A stretch of DNA of 64,000 nt, from positions 124,001-188,000 of the forward strand of contig NZ_CANMBY010000001.1 in assembly GCF_947496195.1 (NCBI RefSeq), read 5' to 3'. The position numbers and the translations under genes are program-made. Within the stretch, counting starts at the first letter, position 1. Each line of letters starts with the position of its first letter. The notes under the pieces are model-generated. The model saw only the letters and a list, made by a program, of their open reading frames with translations. It was not told the DNA's origin and ran no database searches. Source of the stretch: an uncultured Polaribacter sp. Its GTDB lineage: Bacteria; Bacteroidota; Bacteroidia; Flavobacteriales; Flavobacteriaceae. This document shows, piece by piece, positions 60,484 to 64,000 of this stretch.

Positions 60484-61776
60484 TTACACTAATACTTCTT
60501 GTGGTATTTTGGCAAAAGCCTCTTTTAAATCGGTCTTTAAATCTTCTATATCTTCTATACCAACAGACAGTCGTATTAAATCTGATGTTACTCCTGCACT
60601 TTCTTGCTGAGCTTCATTTAATTGCTGATGAGTTGTACTTGATGGATGAATAATTAAAGATTTTGTATCTCCAATATTTGCTAATAATGAAAACACTTTA
60701 GTTTCATTTGCAATAGTTTTTGCTGCTTCAAAACCTCCTTTAGCACCAAAAGTTACTATACCACTTTGGCCATTAGGTAAATACTTTTTTGCTAAAGCAT
60801 TGTATTTGCTACTTTCTAAACCAGGGTAATTTACCCAAGCAACTTCTTCTTGTGCCTCAAGCCATTTTGCTAATGCTAAAGCATTTTCTGAATGTTGTTT
60901 TATTCTTACAGATAAAGTTTCTAAACCTTGAATAATATTAAATGCATTTGTTGGGCTTATGGCACCACCAAAATCACGTAAACCCTCTAAAATCAACTTA
61001 AAAGTAAATGAGGCAGCACCTAATGTTTCGTAGTATTTTAAACCATGATATCCTGCTGAAGGTTCAGTAAATTCTGGGAATTTACCACTAGACCAATCAA
61101 AAGTACCTGCATCAATTATAGCACCTCCTAAAGAATTTCCTTGACCACCAATATATTTTGTAAGAGAATGAATTACAATATCTGCACCATGCTTTATAGG
61201 ATTTAATAATGCAGGTGTAGCTACTGTATTATCTACAATAAAAGGTACCCTAGCTGCTTTTGCATGTGTAGCAATCTCTTCTAAGTCTAATACATCTAAT
61301 TTTGGATTTCCTAAAGATTCAACAAAAAAAGCTCTAGTATTTTCTTGAACAGCTTCTGCAAAATTTTCTGGTTTTGAGGCATCTACAAAAGTAGTTGTAA
61401 TGCCAAATCTTGGTAAAGTTACATTAAGTAAATTGTAAGTACCCCCATACAAACTGCTTGAAGCTACAATATGGTCTCCTGCTTTTAATAGGGTTAATAA
61501 TCCTGTAGAAATTGCTGCTGTACCAGACGCAAAAACAACAGCACCTACACCACCCTCAATTGCAGCCAAACGTTCTTGCAAAATTTGATTTGTTGGGTTG
61601 TTTAAACGTGTGTAAATAAACCCTAATTCTTGTAATGAAAAAAGATTTGCTGCATGATCTGCATCATTAAAAACATAAGATGTAGTTTGGTAAATTGGAA
61701 CAGCTCTTGCCCCTCCATTTGATTTTACATCATGACCTGCGTGCAACGCATTCGTTGCTAATTTTTGTGTACTCAT
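60484..61776 (-). CDS. metY: O-acetylhomoserine sulfhydrylase
   Basis: A 430-residue PLP enzyme of the MetY type (longer than MetB). It makes homocysteine directly from O-acetylhomoserine and sulfide. Marks are TNALHAGHD near the start, PIYQTTSYVFND, YTRLNNPTNQILQERLAAIEGG, the PLP lysine in VIHSLTKYIGGQGNSLGG, and IHPSSTTHQQLNEAQQE near the end. First gene of the SAM-I controlled unit, directly before the fusion that makes its acetylhomoserine substrate. Confidence 0.94.
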   Translation of the reverse strand: MSTQKLATNALHAGHDVKSNGGARAVPIYQTTSYVFNDADHAANLFSLQELGFIYTRLNNPTNQILQERLAAIEGGVGAVVFASGTAAISTGLLTLLKAGDHIVASSSLYGGTYNLLNVTLPRFGITTTFVDASKPENFAEAVQENTRAFFVESLGNPKLDVLDLEEIATHAKAARVPFIVDNTVATPALLNPIKHGADIVIHSLTKYIGGQGNSLGGAIIDAGTFDWSSGKFPEFTEPSAGYHGLKYYETLGAASFTFKLILEGLRDFGGAISPTNAFNIIQGLETLSVRIKQHSENALALAKWLEAQEEVAWVNYPGLESSKYNALAKKYLPNGQSGIVTFGAKGGFEAAKTIANETKVFSLLANIGDTKSLIIHPSSTTHQQLNEAQQESAGVTSDLIRLSVGIEDIEDLKTDLKEAFAKIPQEVLV

Positions 61777-61928
61777 TTTTCTATTTTTTTGAGTTAATAA
61801 ATAATTAAAACAAAAGTCAAATGCATCATAAATATGATGTACTTAAAAGAAAAATGTTAAAAAGAAAAATAAGAATAGCCAGAACTAGCATATTCTTTTT
61901 TTGTTATCTATCCATTCTCAAATTTGAG

Positions 61929-61949
61929 ATACTAAAACTAGTTTAGTAT
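61929..61949 (-). promoter_or_regulatory. Hairpin after the metY SAM-I aptamer
   Basis: ATACTAAA/TTTAGTAT 8-bp stem with a 5-base loop immediately 3' of the aptamer on the minus strand, matching the arrangement at the metH switch. A CTCAAATTTGAG palindrome follows. No U-run is present. Confidence 0.45.
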
Positions 61950-62042
61950 TTGGGTAGAATTTAGCACCTTCTTTATTGCTAAAGGGTTGCTAAGGCTTCA
62001 CTGGGTCTAATCCCTCCACCTTTCTTGATAACATTTCAATAA
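61946..62042 (-). promoter_or_regulatory. SAM-I (S-box) riboswitch controlling metY operon
   Basis: On the minus strand: TTATCAAGAAAGG, GGAGGGATTAGACCCAGTGA, AGCCTTAGCAACCCTT, and GGTGCTAAATTCTACCC, the S-box consensus. About 170 bases separate it from the metY start; that spacer has no gene. It should reduce metY, metX-thrA and the metB-like gene when SAM is high. Confidence 0.96.
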
Positions 62043-62205
62043 GTTATTGAACTTTGTGAGTACAAATATTGCAACAGAAAAATTTAATATCCAAATAAAA
62101 AGAAGTTAATTTTATTTTAATTATCGATTTCAATTAATTTTAATACATTTTTTAAAGTATCTATAAATTTTAGTTAAAAATTCGTTTCGTTTTAGAATTA
62201 TCACT

Positions 62206-62213
62206 TAAATTTG
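62206..62213 (+). promoter_or_regulatory. Bacteroidota -7 promoter box (metK)
   Basis: TAAATTTG fits TAnnTTTG; transcription would start near 62220, just before the predicted SAM-II aptamer. Confidence 0.6.
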
Positions 62214-62223
62214 CAGTCGAATT

Positions 62224-62296
62224 TAAGAGGAAAAATTTGAACTGATTGCAACCTCAATAAAAAATGCTAAAGCAGTAATTTCCTACTTCTTTTAGC
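62224..62296 (+). promoter_or_regulatory. Probable SAM-II riboswitch with alternative hairpin (metK leader)
   Basis: P1 is GAGG (62227-62230) with CCTC (62252-62255). The loop is A-rich and contains ACTG and ATTGCA. Downstream GCTAAA-G-CAGT (62266-62276) can close the pseudoknot (ACTG 62241-62244 with CAGT 62273-62276). TTGCA and GCTAAA are the sequence marks of SAM-II. GCTAAA can instead pair with TTTAGC (62291-62296), with AGTA/TACT inside, giving a hairpin that excludes the pseudoknot; this could be the expression platform. About 48 further bases lead to the metK ATG. Confidence 0.72.
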
Positions 62297-62344
62297 GACA
62301 AAGCAATCATTTTTAAATAAAAACAATTAAAATAAAATTGAATT

Positions 62345-63601
62345 ATGTCGTATTTATTTACTTCAGAAAGTGTATCAGAAGGACATCCAGATAAAGTAGC
62401 AGACCAAATCTCTGATGCTTTAATAGACAATTTTTTAGCCTTTGATAAAACTAGTAAAGTGGCTTGTGAAACTTTAGTAACTACTGGTCAAGTTGTATTA
62501 GCTGGTGAAGTTAAATCTGATACTTATTTAGATGTTCAAAAAATAGCTAGAGACGTTATTAATAAAATAGGATATACTAAAGGGGAATATATGTTTGATG
62601 GTAATTCATGTGGAGTATTGTCTGCCATTCATGAACAATCACCAGATATTAATCAAGGAGTAGATAAAGCAAACCCAGAAGAACAAGGTGCTGGAGACCA
62701 AGGTATGATGTTTGGTTATGCAACAGATGAAACTGAAAACTATATGCCTTTAGCCTTAGAGTTGTCTCATAGATTATTAAAGGAATTAGCAGAAATACGA
62801 AGAGAGAATAAAGACATTACTTACCTTAGACCAGACGCAAAAAGTCAGGTAACTATTGAGTATTCTGATGATAATATCCCTCAAAGAATTGATGCCATAG
62901 TAATTTCTACACAACATGATGATTTTGACAAAAGTGAAGCAGTAATGTTAGCAAAAATCAAAAAAGATATTGTTGAAATTTTGATTCCAAGAGTTATTGC
63001 AAAGTTACCTGCTCATATTCAAAAATTATTCACAGACGACATTACTTATCATATTAATCCCACAGGAATTTTTGTAATTGGTGGTCCTCATGGAGATACT
63101 GGCTTAACAGGTCGTAAAATTATTGTAGATACATATGGAGGTAAAGGCGCACATGGTGGAGGTGCTTTTTCTGGAAAAGATCCAAGTAAAGTAGATAGAT
63201 CTGGCGCTTATGCAACAAGACATATTGCAAAAAACTTGGTAGCTGCTGGTCTTTGTAAAGAAGTATTGGTACAAGTTTCTTATGCCATTGGTGTAGCAAA
63301 ACCAACAAGTATACATGTAGATACTTACGGAACTGCAACTGTTAATTTAACAGATGGAGAAATTAGTAAAAAGGTAGAAGAGATTTTTGATATGCGTCCT
63401 TACTTTATAGAACAACGCCTTAAATTAAGAACACCTATCTATTCTGAAACTGCTGCTTATGGACATATGGGAAGAACTCCAGAGGTAAAAACAGTTACTT
63501 TTACAAATCCAATGGGAGAAACTGTTTCTGAAGAAGTAGAAACCTTTACTTGGGAAAAATTAGATTATGTAGATAAAGTTAAACAAGTTTTTCAACTTTA
63601 A
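62345..63601 (+). CDS. metK: S-adenosylmethionine synthetase
   Basis: Makes SAM from methionine and ATP. The 418-residue product has the family signatures [24 protein letters not shown] at the start, [12 protein letters not shown] (about 119-130, adenine loop), [20 protein letters not shown] and [20 protein letters not shown] (phosphate loop). It is longer than the E. coli enzyme (384), with an insertion around [20 protein letters not shown], common in Bacteroidota. Its leader holds a probable SAM-II switch, so the product represses its own enzyme. Confidence 0.98.
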   Translation: MSYLFTSESVSEGHPDKVADQISDALIDNFLAFDKTSKVACETLVTTGQVVLAGEVKSDTYLDVQKIARDVINKIGYTKGEYMFDGNSCGVLSAIHEQSPDINQGVDKANPEEQGAGDQGMMFGYATDETENYMPLALELSHRLLKELAEIRRENKDITYLRPDAKSQVTIEYSDDNIPQRIDAIVISTQHDDFDKSEAVMLAKIKKDIVEILIPRVIAKLPAHIQKLFTDDITYHINPTGIFVIGGPHGDTGLTGRKIIVDTYGGKGAHGGGAFSGKDPSKVDRSGAYATRHIAKNLVAAGLCKEVLVQVSYAIGVAKPTSIHVDTYGTATVNLTDGEISKKVEEIFDMRPYFIEQRLKLRTPIYSETAAYGHMGRTPEVKTVTFTNPMGETVSEEVETFTWEKLDYVDKVKQVFQL

Positions 63602-63624
63602 AATCATAAATAGTATTACAAAAC

Positions 63625-63655
63625 AAGCCTTTAGAAATTCTAAAGGCTTTTTTTA
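63625..63655 (+). terminator. Terminator of metK
   Basis: AAGCCTTTAGAA pairs with TTCTAAAGGCTT almost without loop, then a T-run. It lies 24 bases after the metK stop. Confidence 0.9.
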
Positions 63656-63746
63656 TGTTAATTATTTTTTTTGCTTTAACAATTTATTAAGAATTCTGCC
63701 TTTTTAGTTTCCGTAATTTCGGGGGCAATTCAAACATAAATTAATT

Positions 63747-64000
63747 ATGACAAAAAAAGTACTATCGCAACTTCTTTTAGTTGCATTCGTTTTTGCTTTT
63801 TCTTTAGATGCTGAGGCTCAAAAAAAGAAGAAAAGAAGTAAAAAAGATGATAAAAAAGCTGTGGCTGTAAAACCAAAGCCAAAACCTAAACCTAAAAAAG
63901 GTGCAATACAACCTTATGGTAAAGTGGTAACTAAAGACATGAAGACTGATGATGGTCTTTTTAAAGTGCATTCAAAAGACAATGCTTACTTATTTGAAAT
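63747..64000 (+). CDS. Zinc-dependent metalloprotease (DUF5117/5118 type), partial
   Basis: The first 84 codons are inside the window; the rest runs past the right edge. Signal peptide MTKKVLSQLLLVAFVFAFSL then DAEAQ, followed by a lysine/proline-rich linker (KKKKRSKK, KPKPKPKPKKG). Then IQPYGKVVTKDMKTDDGLFKVHSKDNAYLFEI, the typical beginning of large Bacteroidota zinc proteases with DUF5118/DUF5117 regions. The assignment rests on this N-terminus only; the HExxH site is outside the window. Confidence 0.7.
   Translation, partial: MTKKVLSQLLLVAFVFAFSLDAEAQKKKKRSKKDDKKAVAVKPKPKPKPKKGAIQPYGKVVTKDMKTDDGLFKVHSKDNAYLFE

Noticed and set aside
62224..62276. metK leader as a SAM-I or SAM-III switch
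   Set aside because: The S-box blocks seen twice elsewhere in the window are absent, and the short P1 plus pseudoknot with GCTAAA fits SAM-II better.

Overview
The window is AT-rich chromosomal DNA from a member of the Bacteroidota, most likely a marine Flavobacteriaceae (Polaribacter/Tenacibaculum-like). Reasons: Bacteroidota-type promoters (TAnnTTTG -7 boxes) and no obvious Shine-Dalgarno sequences; a type IX secretion (T9SS) plug protein and a T9SS cargo protease; a HU-HIG type DNA-binding protein; Na+-NQR, an NhaC antiporter and a PL7 alginate lyase, which fit life in the sea on algal polysaccharide. The genus is an inference.

Layout. 1-2.2 kb: nqrB (cut by the edge) and nqrA. 2.4-13.5 kb: T9SS plug, apaG, a DUF3667 protein without an ATG, an NRDE protein, pruA, a large reprolysin-type T9SS protease, lipB, an NdpA-like nucleoid protein, rnhB. 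13.6-23.1 kb: putative porin, NhaC, a YdjM-like membrane protein, a methionine gamma-lyase-like enzyme with a divergent Lrp regulator, a 30-residue CDGSH protein, YceI, dtd, rsgA. 23.3-26.1 kb: an HTH regulator facing a group of small envelope proteins. 26.1-30.2 kb: a four-gene Phe/Tyr operon (prephenate dehydratase, aminotransferase, prephenate dehydrogenase, DAHP synthase-chorismate mutase) preceded by a Phe/Tyr leader-peptide attenuator. 30.4-33.4 kb: a formylglycine-generating-enzyme homologue, a tandem palindromic repeat array interrupted by a GIY-YIG nuclease gene, and a HU-like gene.

33.5-41.0 kb is an accessory island next to tRNA-Asp. It carries imperfect-palindrome sites resembling integron attC sites, a hypothetical gene placed exactly between 10-bp inverted ends, other unknown genes, and a LlaJI-like restriction-modification operon (XRE, m5C methyltransferase, McrB-like AAA, LlaJI-type nuclease). 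41.2-45.5 kb: DUF58, M1 aminopeptidase, gamma-glutamylcyclotransferase-like, thioredoxin.

45.6-63.6 kb is mostly sulfur and methionine metabolism: metF and split metH under a SAM-I riboswitch; cysE/cysM with a ferredoxin; a metY, metX-thrA fusion, metB-like operon under a second SAM-I riboswitch; metK under a probable SAM-II riboswitch. A PagL-like protein and an alginate lyase sit between. Together the genes run from aspartate via homoserine and acetylhomoserine to homocysteine, methionine and SAM, with SAM feeding back through three RNA switches of two classes.

The most unusual structure is at metH. Three elements with C-rich, hairpin-forming terminal inverted repeats lie in 3.5 kb. One carries a DUF559 (VSR/PD-D/ExK-like) nuclease domain and sits in frame inside metH, between the cap and B12-binding domains. 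The other two have no cargo and touch the metF start/metH end and the metH1/metH2 junction. A different repeat makes a further in-frame insertion in the activation domain. The result looks like a nuclease-associated palindromic element family that lands in essential genes while keeping them open.
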